Assembly (NCBI RefSeq): GCF_039696035.1
Contig: NZ_CP155567.1
Coordinates: forward strand, 124,001 to 188,000
Source of the DNA: Microbulbifer sp. SAOS-129_SWC
Lineage (GTDB): Bacteria; Pseudomonadota; Gammaproteobacteria; Pseudomonadales; Cellvibrionaceae
Reading direction: 5' to 3'
Length of the DNA: 64,000 bases
Shown: positions 9,066-18,128 of the stretch, piece by piece
Layout: the number at the start of each line of letters is the position of its first letter
Numbering within the stretch: the stretch's first letter is position 1
Program-made: the position numbers and the translations under genes
Notes under the pieces: generated by a model
What the model saw: only the letters and a program-made list of their open reading frames with translations
What the model was told of the DNA's origin: nothing
Database searches by the model: none

Positions 9066-9644
9066 ATGAACGCGGTTTCACTTGCACAGCTAAAAGCCGG
9101 TGTCGTAATCGCCATAACATTCATCGCAATGTTGGTTTTTGGAAGCGGCACCTCCATCGCCGAAACCAGGGAAAACCTGGCGGAAAGCAATTATCTACTC
9201 AACTGTGGCGATCGAATATCGATCCGGGTCTATGGTGAAGATGACCTGTCGATGGAGATGCTTCTCGATGATAGCGGCGTAATCAACTACCCGTTTCTTG
9301 GTGAGATCAAGGTGGCCGGACTGAGCCCGAAGCAATTGAAAGACAAGATAAGGTCCGGCCTCCAGGGTGATTACCTGGTGGATCCCAGCGTGGAAGTGGC
9401 GGTGGTCGATTATCGTCCCTTCTTTATCAAGGGCGAGGTCAATACACCGGGAAGCTACTCGTTTCAGCCCGGTCTTACCGTCAACAAGGCCGTCGCTATG
9501 GCCAGCGGATTCACGGTGCGCGCATCGCAGAAGAAAATCACGATCGAGCGTACTAACGGCGACGACAAACGAAGATTCCAGGCGGGTCCCAATATGAAGT
9601 TGCATCCCGGTGATGTCGTTACTGTAGAGCAAAGCTTTTTTTGA
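9066..9644 (+). CDS. short outer-membrane polysaccharide export (OPX) protein
   Basis: 192 residues from the ATG at 9066, preceded by AAGAAAAGAG. N-terminal hydrophobic signal (about residues 10-32), a Poly_export domain (YLLNCGDRISIRVYGEDDLS to VDPSVEVAVVDY, about 43-115), then one SLBB domain (FFIKGEVNTPGSYSFQPG and following). Unlike E. coli Wza (about 380 residues) it has no lipobox cysteine, no extra SLBB domains and no C-terminal amphipathic helix that forms the outer-membrane pore. It is followed 10 bp later by the tyrosine autokinase, so it belongs to the secretion machine. Its size puts it with short periplasmic OPX proteins, which need a separate outer-membrane barrel; none is visible here. 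Confidence 0.88.
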   Translation: MNAVSLAQLKAGVVIAITFIAMLVFGSGTSIAETRENLAESNYLLNCGDRISIRVYGEDDLSMEMLLDDSGVINYPFLGEIKVAGLSPKQLKDKIRSGLQGDYLVDPSVEVAVVDYRPFFIKGEVNTPGSYSFQPGLTVNKAVAMASGFTVRASQKKITIERTNGDDKRRFQAGPNMKLHPGDVVTVEQSFF

Positions 9645-9654
9645 GGGTTGAAGG

Positions 9655-11907
9655 GTGAACAGGCTAAAAACTAGTGACAACGATGGTGATGTTTTCGAAG
9701 ACCAGGCCCTGGATTTTCGAAAATACTGGCAGATGATCTCCATGAGAATATGGATGGTTCTGGGGCTGACGGTCGCGATAACGGCGGTGGTGGCTCTGGT
9801 CGTTGCAGAAATGCCATCGCGTTACCAAGCGACTGCCACGCTGATGTTTGAAGGGGACAAGGCCAACCTGGTTTCGGTCAAGGACCTGTACGATCTCGGT
9901 ACCCAGCGCGGGGATTATATGCGTACCCAGGCGGCGCTGCTTCAGTCGCGGGATCTCGCCACGCGGGTCATAAAGCGTCTCAATCTGGTGGATAACCCGG
10001 AATTCAATCCCGAGGAAAATGAGGCGGGTTTCGGTCTCAGGAATATCCTGAATCTTTTCAGTGGGGATGAGAGCAGTAACCCCGGGGTAGAGCGCTCAAA
10101 ACTGGAAAAAGTGACGAGCATTTTCCTGAAAAGACTCACGATAACACCGAAGCCCAATACCAACCTCGTCGATTTGACGTTCGAGTCGAAGTCTCCGGTA
10201 CTCGCGGCGACGGTCGCCAATGCGATGGTTGCGGAATACATCAAGAACCGATCCGACATCAAGGCCGAGTTCACCAGCCGGGCCACTTCCTGGCTGAATG
10301 AGCGCCTGCAGACGCTGCGCGCCAAGCTGGAGCAGTCGGAAGTGAAACTGCACGACTTCCGAGAGGCGAATGACTTGCTGGATGTCAGTGGGGTGCGCAG
10401 TCTGGCCGAGCAGGACCTGAATGCGACGACAGCGCAACTGCAGGACTTGCGCCGGGAAAAGAAGCAGGCCTACAGCGTATACAAGCAGGTGCGCGACCTG
10501 AGTGCGCATGATCCGAAACTGGCGAACCTTCCGGAATTCCTGTCCAATCCCGCCATCCAGGAGATCAAGAGGAGTGAGGCGGTTGCCAGCCGCAAGGTCG
10601 CCGAGTTGTCGCGCCGCTATGGTCCCAAGCACCCGAAAATGGTGGATGCGAAGAAAGAGCTGGCCCTGGTGCGGGAGCAGCTGTTCACGGAGATCGGCAA
10701 TCTGTCCGAAGCCATCGTCAGCCGCTATGAAACTGCTGCGGCGCGCGTGAGTGCACAGGAGCAGGAGGTGGAGCGTGCGAAGCAAAAGTACCAGGACGTC
10801 TCGCGCAAGGAAGTGCGGTATGACGAGCTGAAGCGCGAGGCCGAAGTCAACCAGCAGTTGTTTAATGCCTTCCTCACCCGGGTCAATGAGGCCAAGGAGG
10901 TTTCCGGCTTTAATATGGCACCGGCGGTACTGGCCAACGCCGCGGTAGCACCCGAAAAGCCGGTAAAACCACAAAAGGCCCTGATTGTCGCTGCGGCATT
11001 CACCCTGGCATTGATGTTCTCTGTCGCCCTGGCAATTATGCTCGATTCGCTGCATGTAGGCCTGCGCAGTATCGACGATGTTGAAGTCTTTCTTGGCCAG
11101 AACCTGATCGGCCTGATTCCGGCGGTGAAGGCGGCCAGGGGGGAAGAGGAAGGGCTGTCGCTACACACCTTCTATGACCCCGACCAGCACACCTTTGCCG
11201 AATCGGTGCGCACCCTGCGTACGGGGGTGGTGTTGTCCAGCCTGGGCGAGTCCGGCAAAGTCATCGCGCTGACATCCTCAGCAGCGGGGGAGGGGAAAAC
11301 CTCCGTCGCGGAGAGTCTCGCCTTCGCGCTGGGCCAGGTGGAAAAGGTGCTGCTCATCGACGGCGATCTGCGCAAACCGGTTATTGCTGCGGATTTTGAT
11401 ATCGAGCTGCCGCATGCGGGCCTGACCAATCTGATCGCGGATACCGCCACACTCGAGGAGTGTATCCATCACGACAGCAAGAGTGGTATCGATGTAATCC
11501 CCGCAGGCGACATGCACCCGGATCCGCAGAAGCTCCTTATTTCACCGGACTTCGACAAAACCATCAAAATGCTGGCCGAGCGCTACGACCGTGTCATTAT
11601 CGATACGCCGCCGGCGCAGGCGATCAGCGACGCACTGCTGATCTCGCGTTCCTCCGATTCCATTCTGTACGTGGTCCAGTACGACGTCACCAACAAGCGT
11701 CTGGTGAACAAGGGGCTCAGCCGGCTGCGGCAGGTTGGAGCGACCATTTGCGGGGTGGTACTGAACCAGGTGGATGCCGGCAAGAAGTCGCTTTACGCCG
11801 ACGAATATGCGGGCTACGAATACGGCCGGGACAGAGCCCCGGAGCGCGACCCGGACGCAGAATTGGCGGACACCGAGCAGGAAAAGGACAGTGCCGAGGT
11901 TGTATGA
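9655..11907 (+). CDS. Wzc-type polysaccharide co-polymerase / tyrosine autokinase
   Basis: 750 residues. Layout: an N-terminal Wzz domain with a first membrane helix near residues 30-50, a long coiled-coil periplasmic region (about 200-430), a second helix near 440-465, then a BY-kinase domain with Walker A AAGEGKT (about 543-549), Walker A' LLIDGDLRKP (about 566-575), and a C-terminal tyrosine cluster (Y714, Y718, Y721, Y723). BY-kinases cycle between phosphorylated and dephosphorylated states to control chain length and export. Start is GTG at 9655 with GAGGGTTGAAGG just upstream. The stop overlaps the ATG of the phosphatase gene (ATGA), giving a kinase-phosphatase pair. Confidence 0.93.
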   Translation: MNRLKTSDNDGDVFEDQALDFRKYWQMISMRIWMVLGLTVAITAVVALVVAEMPSRYQATATLMFEGDKANLVSVKDLYDLGTQRGDYMRTQAALLQSRDLATRVIKRLNLVDNPEFNPEENEAGFGLRNILNLFSGDESSNPGVERSKLEKVTSIFLKRLTITPKPNTNLVDLTFESKSPVLAATVANAMVAEYIKNRSDIKAEFTSRATSWLNERLQTLRAKLEQSEVKLHDFREANDLLDVSGVRSLAEQDLNATTAQLQDLRREKKQAYSVYKQVRDLSAHDPKLANLPEFLSNPAIQEIKRSEAVASRKVAELSRRYGPKHPKMVDAKKELALVREQLFTEIGNLSEAIVSRYETAAARVSAQEQEVERAKQKYQDVSRKEVRYDELKREAEVNQQLFNAFLTRVNEAKEVSGFNMAPAVLANAAVAPEKPVKPQKALIVAAAFTLALMFSVALAIMLDSLHVGLRSIDDVEVFLGQNLIGLIPAVKAARGEEEGLSLHTFYDPDQHTFAESVRTLRTGVVLSSLGESGKVIALTSSAAGEGKTSVAESLAFALGQVEKVLLIDGDLRKPVIAADFDIELPHAGLTNLIADTATLEECIHHDSKSGIDVIPAGDMHPDPQKLLISPDFDKTIKMLAERYDRVIIDTPPAQAISDALLISRSSDSILYVVQYDVTNKRLVNKGLSRLRQVGATICGVVLNQVDAGKKSLYADEYAGYEYGRDRAPERDPDAELADTEQEKDSAEVV

Positions 11908-12668
11908 TTGACCTTCACTGTCACCTGCTCCCCGGCATCGATGACGGTGCCGCCGATATGGAGCAGGCGCTGGGGCTGGCGCGCGCCGCCATCGAGGACG
12001 GCATCACCCACGCGGTGGCGACACCGCATATTCATATCGGGCGCTACGCCAACACGCGGGATTCCATTGCGCAGCTGCTTGGCGAGTTTCGCCAGGCGCT
12101 GCTGGACGCGCAGATACCCCTGGAAGTCAGCAGCGCCGCCGAGGTGCGCCTCTCTGACGACTTGCCGGCACTGGTCGAGCGCGACCAGCTGCCGTTTGTC
12201 GGCGAGTGGCAGGGCGATCGGCTGCTGCTTCTCGAACTTCCCCACAGTCATATCCCGCCCGGTGTCGAGCGAATCATCGACTGGCTCTACCAGCGCAACA
12301 TCCGCGCCCTGATCGCGCACCCGGAACGCAATCGCGGCATTCTGCGCGATGTGGATCTGGTGCGCCCCCTCGCGCAGCGCGGCTGCCTGTTCCAGGTGAC
12401 CGCCGGGGCCGTTACCGGCGGTTTCGGCCCCCCGGCGCAGCAGCGTGCGCGGCAGCTGCTGGAGCGCAACCTGGTGACGGTACTGGCTTCAGACGCGCAT
12501 CATCTTGTGCGCCGCCCGCCGCTGATGACCGAGGGGCGCCGGGCCGCGGAAGCGGTTGTCGGCGAGTCCCGATCCTTGGATCTGGTGCTGCACCACCCGG
12601 CGACAATCGCCGAAGTGCATTTCCATGGTATCCGCGAGGCAGCAAAAGAATCCTTCACCCCGGCCTAG
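11904..12668 (+). CDS. CpsB/YwqE-type tyrosine phosphatase (PHP domain)
   Basis: 254 residues from the ATG at 11904, which overlaps the kinase stop by 4 bp. It begins MIDLHCHLLPGIDDG, the PHP metal-binding motif (HxH and D). Further motifs are ATPHIH (about residues 42-47), HPERN (about 138-142) and ASDAHH (about 196-201). These metal-dependent phosphatases dephosphorylate the tyrosine cluster of the partner BY-kinase. This is the Gram-positive/marine type rather than the low-molecular-weight Wzb type. Last gene of the EPS export operon; 179 bp separate it from the next gene. Confidence 0.9.
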   Translation: MIDLHCHLLPGIDDGAADMEQALGLARAAIEDGITHAVATPHIHIGRYANTRDSIAQLLGEFRQALLDAQIPLEVSSAAEVRLSDDLPALVERDQLPFVGEWQGDRLLLLELPHSHIPPGVERIIDWLYQRNIRALIAHPERNRGILRDVDLVRPLAQRGCLFQVTAGAVTGGFGPPAQQRARQLLERNLVTVLASDAHHLVRRPPLMTEGRRAAEAVVGESRSLDLVLHHPATIAEVHFHGIREAAKESFTPA

Positions 12669-12847
12669 GGCGACCAGGTCGGGCCCGCCGCCGCTGCCAT
12701 CTCTGCCGCTGTTCACTATCGCCACCCGTATTGACGCCCGGCCAGATGATTGTGCTGGCAAAGGTGTCTATCCAGTCAGTGTGGTTTGGCGCCGCCGCTG
12801 ACTACAGTGGTTGGGGTAACCGAACAACGTTTGGAAGGGCACTTCGC

Positions 12848-13741
12848 ATGAACAAGAAACTTTTACTGGGCGCGCTGATCGGCGCCGGCATGTCGATGCT
12901 CAACAAGAAGATGCGCCAGCAGCCGCAGCGCGCCCCGGCGCCGGACCTGTCCCGGGTGCCACCGCCGCAGGCGGGGCCCGGCAACGAGAGCCTGGATGAC
13001 ATTTTCGCCCGCGCCGGTCGCGACGTGGGTGGCGCGCCGGGGCAGCCGAGCCACAGTGGCGGCAGTATCGGCGCCATGCCCGGTAGTGTTGGCCCCGGTG
13101 GTGCAGCGCGCGGGGCTGTCCCCGGTGGTATGTCCGGGGGCATTCCCGGTGGTGCCATGGCCGGCGGCGCCGGTGCGCTGATCGAGATAGCGCGGCGCAT
13201 CTTTGCCCAGGTGCAGCAACAACAGCCGCGCGGTGCCGGCGGGCGTCCCGCTGCCGCCGGAGGTGGTCCCGGGGTGGAAGATATTTTCGCGCAGATCTTT
13301 GGCCGTACCGGTGGCAAGTTCGGGCGCTCGGCCGGTACTGCGGCACCGGCGCAGCTGTTCGGGTTTGCCGATGCCGGATCCGGCGCCCACGGCGAGGAGC
13401 AGGCGGACGTGATGCTGCGCGGTATGATTGCCGCAGCCCAGGCGGACGGCCGCATCGACGAGGCCGAGCAGCGCAATATCGCCAAGGCCCTGGAAGGCCA
13501 GCTGGACAGCGCCGACCTGGACGAATTTCGCCAGCTGCTGACCACACCGGTGGATATGGATCAGGTGATTGCCCGGGTCCACGACCCGGCTACGGCGCTG
13601 AACCTGTATCTGGTGTCGGCCATGACCATCAACGAGGACAACCCGCGTGAGACCCGCTATCTCGCGCAGTTGGCCGAAAAGCTCGGTATCTCCGAAGAGG
13701 CATTGCACACTATCGAGCATGAGTTGCCGCACGCGGCCTGA
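12848..13741 (+). CDS. DUF533/TerB-like protein with Gly/Pro-rich linker
   Basis: 297 residues from the ATG at 12848, preceded by GGAAGGGC. N-terminus MNKKLLLGALIGAGMSML looks like a hydrophobic anchor. Residues about 30-180 are a low-complexity Gly/Pro/Ala linker. The C-terminal ~120 residues (MLRGMIAAAQADGRIDEAEQ onward) form a helical TerB-like domain with the acidic DGRIDE motif seen in DUF533/YebE proteins, which are inner-membrane proteins of unknown function often under envelope-stress control. The same frame is open far upstream, but that part lies over the phosphatase gene and is not real. Flanked by an EPS operon and an amidase gene; no functional link is evident. Confidence 0.8.
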   Translation: MNKKLLLGALIGAGMSMLNKKMRQQPQRAPAPDLSRVPPPQAGPGNESLDDIFARAGRDVGGAPGQPSHSGGSIGAMPGSVGPGGAARGAVPGGMSGGIPGGAMAGGAGALIEIARRIFAQVQQQQPRGAGGRPAAAGGGPGVEDIFAQIFGRTGGKFGRSAGTAAPAQLFGFADAGSGAHGEEQADVMLRGMIAAAQADGRIDEAEQRNIAKALEGQLDSADLDEFRQLLTTPVDMDQVIARVHDPATALNLYLVSAMTINEDNPRETRYLAQLAEKLGISEEALHTIEHELPHAA

Positions 13742-13753
13742 GCAGCGTTTGTT

Positions 13754-13777
13754 AACCCGGCATCGAATCGTTTGCCG
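13754..13777. terminator. hairpin between convergent genes
   Basis: CCCGGCA / TGCCGGG stem with a 10-nt loop, placed between the stop of the TerB-like gene (plus) and the amidase stop (minus). No strong T-run follows on either side, so termination is inferred mainly from position. Confidence 0.5.
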
Positions 13778-13779
13778 GG

Positions 13780-14637
13780 CTAATCATGCAGCCGGCGCAT
13801 CTGCAACAGCGGCATGCGCCGGCGCACTTCCGCCAGTTTTTGCGCACTGAGATCCGCCACCAGTACCGCCTCGCCGTCGCTGGCCTCGGCCAGCACATCC
13901 CCCCACGGATCGATGATTGCCGAGTGGCCCCAGGTGCGCCGCTTGGGCGAATGTTCGCCGCCCTGGTTGGCGGCCACCACAAAGCAGCCGTTTTCGATCG
14001 CGCGTGCGCGCAGCAGTGTCAGCCAGTGATCGCGACCGGTCACATAGGTGAACGCCGCCGGCACGCAAAAAATCTCGGCACCGGCCATGGCCAGCTGGCG
14101 ATAGAGTTCCGGAAAGCGCAGATCGAAGCAGATGCTCAGTCCGAGGTTGGCGCCAGCGGCCGCGACCATGCTGAGCGCGTCGCCGGGTTCGATACTGGCG
14201 GATTCACGATAGCGGCCGGCGGCATCGTCCACCTCCACATCGAACAGGTGAATCTTGTCGTAGCGCGCGCGCAGCGTTCCGCATGCGTCATACACCAGGC
14301 ACGCGGAGCGGGTGCGCCCGCCACTCACCGGCGCCCCGTCGGCGCGTTCGGCCAGCGGTACCGCCCCGGCCACTATCCAGATGCCCAGCTCCGCCGCCCA
14401 GCGCGCCAGGGCGCTCTGGATCGGTTGCGCTTCGGCGTCGGGAGCGCCGTCGCCGGCATAGGCCTCGGCCGCTTCGGCGCTGCCGCGGCCGGACAGGTGG
14501 GCGAAGTCCTCCGGCAGCAGTGCCAGCTGCGCACCGCGCTCGGCCGCTTGTGCCAGCAGTTGGGCGGCGCGCGCCAGATTGGTGGCGACGCTGGTGCCGC
14601 TGACCATCTGCAGCGCCGCAACGCGAATATCTTTCAC
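13780..14637 (-). CDS. carbon-nitrogen hydrolase, NIT1-like (deaminated glutathione amidase type)
   Basis: 285 residues, the normal size for the nitrilase superfamily. The catalytic triad is visible: Glu43 in LLPEDF, Lys128 in RYDKIHLFD and Cys170 in LSICFDLRFPE. The KIHLFDVEV and CFDLRFPELYR contexts match the NIT1/NIT2 branch, whose members hydrolyse omega-amides; NIT1 repairs deaminated glutathione. Start is an ATG with AGGTG about 6 nt upstream. Convergent with the TerB-like gene; the permease gene lies 164 bp upstream on the same strand. Exact substrate is inferred from subfamily resemblance only. Confidence 0.88.
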   Translation of the reverse strand: MKDIRVAALQMVSGTSVATNLARAAQLLAQAAERGAQLALLPEDFAHLSGRGSAEAAEAYAGDGAPDAEAQPIQSALARWAAELGIWIVAGAVPLAERADGAPVSGGRTRSACLVYDACGTLRARYDKIHLFDVEVDDAAGRYRESASIEPGDALSMVAAAGANLGLSICFDLRFPELYRQLAMAGAEIFCVPAAFTYVTGRDHWLTLLRARAIENGCFVVAANQGGEHSPKRRTWGHSAIIDPWGDVLAEASDGEAVLVADLSAQKLAEVRRRMPLLQMRRLHD

Positions 14638-14801
14638 CTCGCCATCTCCGTGTTGCTCCGGTTTACCCGGGTGTGCGGTTACCCAGCATCAACCAGCTGT
14701 CCAGCGGCTGCTGCGCGGACTGTCGTTGAGTGCGTAGTGATAGCCGTAGGGGAGCATGGCTGCCGGGTTGGGCTTTGCCGCGCGGGGCCGGTTTGTCGCG
14801 G

Positions 14802-15962
14802 TCAGCTGGCCGGCACGGCAAAGATGGTAATGAAACCCAGCACCGCCGCCAGCAGCAGGAAGCACACCCGCTGGCGCCGCGATTCGCTGACGGTCAGCGC
14901 CACCAGGCACTGCAGCAGGTAGTAGAAGGCGAAGGCACGCGAGGCGAGGGCGACGATTTCCATGGTGTCGGCGAGCCACGCCAGCGCGATGGCGCCGGCG
15001 CCCACCAGCAGGGTACCGAACTTGATGCTGAGCTCGTGCTTGGTCACCTCTTCGAGATTACCGGTGCCGCCGAGCGTGTCGGCCACGGCGGCGGAGAACT
15101 GGCTCAGCGCGGCGGCGATCACCAGCGGTGTGACCAGCAGCGCGGAGGCCACCCCGGCGAGCTTGATCAGGCTGTTGTCGGTGTAGTGGCCGTCCAGGGT
15201 GTGCACCAGCGGCAGGGCGGCGAGGATAAACACCAGGTACACGGCGCTGGAGATCCACTGCGACAGCCACGAGGCGCGGATGCGCGTCGCCGCGGCAAAT
15301 TCATCGCCGAGATAGCGGGTAGTTTCGAAGCCCTGCACCACGATCAGGGTGCCGGCGACGATAGTCAGCCGTTCCCACGGGCTGTGGGATTCGGGGCTGA
15401 AGAACGTCAGCCCCTGCGGCGATTGCCAGGCGTGCCAGTCGTACCAGATAAAGCCGACCAGCAGCGCGATGATAATCACCAGCGTCACCGCCAGTGCCCA
15501 GTTCTCCATCTTCGCCAGCCCTTCCAGACCGCGGGTCATGCCCACCAGTACGATGAAGATGGTCACCAGTGTGGTCAGCAGGCTCTCATTGAAGTTGTTG
15601 TCCAGGTTGAAGCTGCCGAGTACGAAGGCGGCAAGGATGTGCAGGTACAGGCACACGGAGATGATATAGGCGAGTACCAGCGCCAGATCGGAGCTGCGCT
15701 CCAGCGCCAGGGTCGATTCCTGCGGGTTGCCTTCGAGCGCCGGCTCGGCGTGGGCGATATTGAAACGGATCACATAGCCGACGCCGTAGGCCAGCGCGCA
15801 CACCAGCGCCATCGCAAGCGGGGCGTAGACACCCACCGCGCCGGACAGGATCGGCACCATGACCAGGAAACCGCTGCCGAAGATGGAGGCCAGTGGCGTG
15901 CCGGTGGCGCGCACAAGCGCAGCGGGATTGCCGCCGCTGGCCAGCGTGGCCCGGCGCTTCAC
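14802..15962 (-). CDS. APC-superfamily permease (uncharacterised)
   Basis: 386 residues, about 10-11 hydrophobic helices with short loops. The opening (ATGTPLASIFGSGFLVMVPIL) resembles the Gly-rich first helix of amino-acid/polyamine/organocation transporters. A charged loop (IAHAEPALEGNPQEST) follows helix 2. Family length is usually 420-500, so this is a short member. It lies 159 bp downstream of the tryptophan-halogenase-like gene on the same strand and could be in the same transcript, for example importing an aromatic or amino-acid substrate, but this is position only. The start shown (ATG at 15962) is the first that precedes the membrane domain. Confidence 0.7.
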   Translation of the reverse strand: MKRRATLASGGNPAALVRATGTPLASIFGSGFLVMVPILSGAVGVYAPLAMALVCALAYGVGYVIRFNIAHAEPALEGNPQESTLALERSSDLALVLAYIISVCLYLHILAAFVLGSFNLDNNFNESLLTTLVTIFIVLVGMTRGLEGLAKMENWALAVTLVIIIALLVGFIWYDWHAWQSPQGLTFFSPESHSPWERLTIVAGTLIVVQGFETTRYLGDEFAAATRIRASWLSQWISSAVYLVFILAALPLVHTLDGHYTDNSLIKLAGVASALLVTPLVIAAALSQFSAAVADTLGGTGNLEEVTKHELSIKFGTLLVGAGAIALAWLADTMEIVALASRAFAFYYLLQCLVALTVSESRRQRVCFLLLAAVLGFITIFAVPAS

Positions 15963-16121
15963 CGCGAGCCGCCGTGTACTGCTGTGGAAAAGGTCTGCCG
16001 CATTTATGCTGCTCCGCCGTTTTCTGCGCTGTTATCCGTACAACTGCCACTGTGCCTGTGGAGAAAGGCTTTGTTAACCGACTTTTTAAACCATAGATGA
16101 GCGGCTGGCCTGTGGGTAAGT

Positions 16122-17654
16122 TTAACCACAGCCATTGGTTTGGGGGAGGCTCCGGCAGTGCTTGTGGATAAAGTCGTCGTGAGCGGGCATAGCGTCCGCG
16201 CCGCCGCGCAGCAGCTGGCGCATTTCCGCGAGCATACTGCGCAGCCGCTCCGCCGGGCGCGTGTCGACGATGGGGTCGTGGCCGGCGGGCTCGATCCCCT
16301 GGCCCATCAGCACCGCCAGCCAGCTGGCGCGCTTGAACAGGTCCTCCTCGTGCTCGAACAGCCGCGCGCGGCTGCGGAACAGCGCCAGGCGGTGCGCCAG
16401 CGATGCGGGAATCGGCATTTCGCGGCAGTACTGCCACAGCGGTTCGCGGCGCGTGTTGGCGCAGTAGTGCAGCACGATAAAGTCGCGGATAAATTCATAC
16501 TCGCGTGTGGTCTGCGCGTTGTACTCGTCGATCTCCGCCTGGGCGAGCTCGTTGCCCGGCATCAGCAGCAACAGTCGCGACACGGCGGTCTGCACCAGGT
16601 GGATGGCGGTGGATTCCAGCGGTTCCATAAAGCCCGCGGCGAGGCCGATGGCGACGCAGTTGCGGTGCCAGAACTTTTCCCGCCGGCCGGTTTTGAAGCG
16701 CAGCCGCTTCGGTTCGGCCAGCGCCGGGCCGTCGAGCTTGGAAAGCAGGGTGGCGACCGCTTCGTCTTCGGACAGATACCGGCTGCTGTACACCAGGCCG
16801 TTGCCGGTGCGGTGCTGCAGCGGAATACGCCACTGCCAGCCGCCGGCGTGCGCGGTGGACAGGGTGTAGGGCGGTGTGGGCCCGACGCTTTCGGACGGCA
16901 CGGCCACGGCGCTGTCCGCCGGCAGGTAGTGGGACCAGTCCTCGTAGCCGATACCCAGTGCGCCGCCGAGCAGCAGGCCGGCGAAGCCGCTGCAGTCGAT
17001 AAAGAAATCCCCTTCGATGGCGCGGCCGGACGCCAGCTGCAGTGCGCGGATATCGCCGGTATCTTTATGCAGGCTGACATCGGTAATCCGCCCTTCGACG
17101 CGCTCGACACCGCGCTGCTCGGCGTAGCGGCGCAGGAATTGCGCGTACAGGGTGGCGTCGAAATGGTAGGCGTAGCCGAGCGACGACAGGATCGAGCCGG
17201 GATCGCTGCTCGATGGCATAAAGCGGCCGCGCGCGGCCGCCAGCGCGCACAGGGAGTAGTCGGAAAGTTCGCCGCAGTCGCCCAGGCTGCGTGCGCGCAG
17301 CCAGTACTGGTGAAACGGGATGGAGTCGAACTCGCGCCCGTAGTGGCCGAACGGGTGGAAGTAGCGGCTGTGCGCGGCGCCCCAGCCGCGGAACTCGATG
17401 CCCAGTTTGAACGTGGCCTGGGTGGCGCGCACGAAATCGGTTTCGTCGATGCCGAGCATACGGTGGAAAGACTGGATCGTGGGGATGGTCGCCTCGCCGA
17501 CGCCGACGGTGCCGATCGCCGCCGACTCCACCAGCGTGATCCGGTAGTGTTCATTGCCCAGCACCCGCGCCAGCGCCGCAGCCGCGGTCCAGCCGGCGGT
17601 GCCGCCACCGGCGATGACGATATTCTGGATTTTATTCTGTTGTTGCTCTGTCAT
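16122..17654 (-). CDS. flavin-dependent tryptophan halogenase family protein
   Basis: 510 residues from the ATG at 17654. FAD-binding loop IAGGGTAGWTAAA (about residues 14-26), catalytic lysine context ATFKLGIEF (Lys83, corresponding to the halogenase Lys that forms the chloramine intermediate), and the family signature WQWRIP (about residues 270-275) are all present. The frame extends upstream, but the preceding 33 codons have no family match. Characterised relatives chlorinate free tryptophan with FADH2; the many homologues beside TonB-dependent receptors in marine Proteobacteria mostly have unknown substrates. Lies downstream of a receptor gene, but a terminator in the gap suggests separate or read-through expression. 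A partner flavin reductase is not visible. Confidence 0.9.
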   Translation of the reverse strand: MTEQQQNKIQNIVIAGGGTAGWTAAAALARVLGNEHYRITLVESAAIGTVGVGEATIPTIQSFHRMLGIDETDFVRATQATFKLGIEFRGWGAAHSRYFHPFGHYGREFDSIPFHQYWLRARSLGDCGELSDYSLCALAAARGRFMPSSSDPGSILSSLGYAYHFDATLYAQFLRRYAEQRGVERVEGRITDVSLHKDTGDIRALQLASGRAIEGDFFIDCSGFAGLLLGGALGIGYEDWSHYLPADSAVAVPSESVGPTPPYTLSTAHAGGWQWRIPLQHRTGNGLVYSSRYLSEDEAVATLLSKLDGPALAEPKRLRFKTGRREKFWHRNCVAIGLAAGFMEPLESTAIHLVQTAVSRLLLLMPGNELAQAEIDEYNAQTTREYEFIRDFIVLHYCANTRREPLWQYCREMPIPASLAHRLALFRSRARLFEHEEDLFKRASWLAVLMGQGIEPAGHDPIVDTRPAERLRSMLAEMRQLLRGGADAMPAHDDFIHKHCRSLPQTNGCG

Positions 17655-17799
17655 GGCGTGCCGCCCGTGAAATTTTTCCGATCCTAAAAATATTGATCCG
17701 GCGGCAGTAGTCGCCGGATCAATGCGGCACACGGACGTGCCGCCGCCGAGCATCGCTCGGGCGAAGGTTCAACAGATCTGGGAGGATCTATTGAATCCC

Positions 17800-17837
17800 C
17801 AAAATAAAAAGGGGTCCAGCCGCAAGCGACTGGACCC
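17800..17837 (-). terminator. Rho-independent terminator downstream of receptor gene
   Basis: On the minus strand: GGGTCCAG stem, 10-nt loop, CTGGACCC, then CCTTTTTATTTTGG. The stem occupies 17812-17837 and the T-rich tract 17800-17811. It lies between the TonB-receptor stop (18129) and the halogenase start (17654). Confidence 0.85.
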
Positions 17838-17925
17838 AATGGGTCATAGGAGATGATGCCCAGATCCCAATGATGAGAGGGGACTCTTCTCAAGCCTGTC
17901 GGGAATCTCGCACTGTGCTATCCAG

Positions 17926-18082
17926 GTCGGTACGGGTGGCTCCTTCCGGGACCGTATGAGGCATGGCAGATTTTTTGCTCCTGCAAAATCTGCATTTCCG
18001 CCATCCATGGCGGTCAGCTGCCGATTACGAGCGTACAGGGACGTATTCACAGCGTGTCCCGGAAGGAGCCGCCCGTACCGGC
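17926..18082 (+). repeat. long-stem hairpin repeat, copy 1
   Basis: Arms 17926-17952 and 18056-18082 pair over 27 nt, with only two non-Watson-Crick positions, both G-T wobbles on the plus strand. The loop begins CGTATGAGGCATGG and ends with GCCGATTACGAGCGTACAGG then GACGTATTCACAGCGT, the same core as copies 2 and 3. An extra ~50 nt with two small hairpins (17966-17993 and 17999-18014) is inserted inside the GGCAT/TGCC part of the core. Located in the gap between the receptor and the halogenase, in the opposite orientation to those genes. Confidence 0.85.
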
Positions 18083-18128
18083 CCCGCACTGAACGGGCCG
18101 CAGGTCGGCTCCCCACAGGCCTTGAGAA

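Noticed and set aside
13784..14922. Plus-strand 378-codon frame over the amidase gene
   Set aside because: Antisense shadow; amidase catalytic triad on the minus strand is unambiguous.
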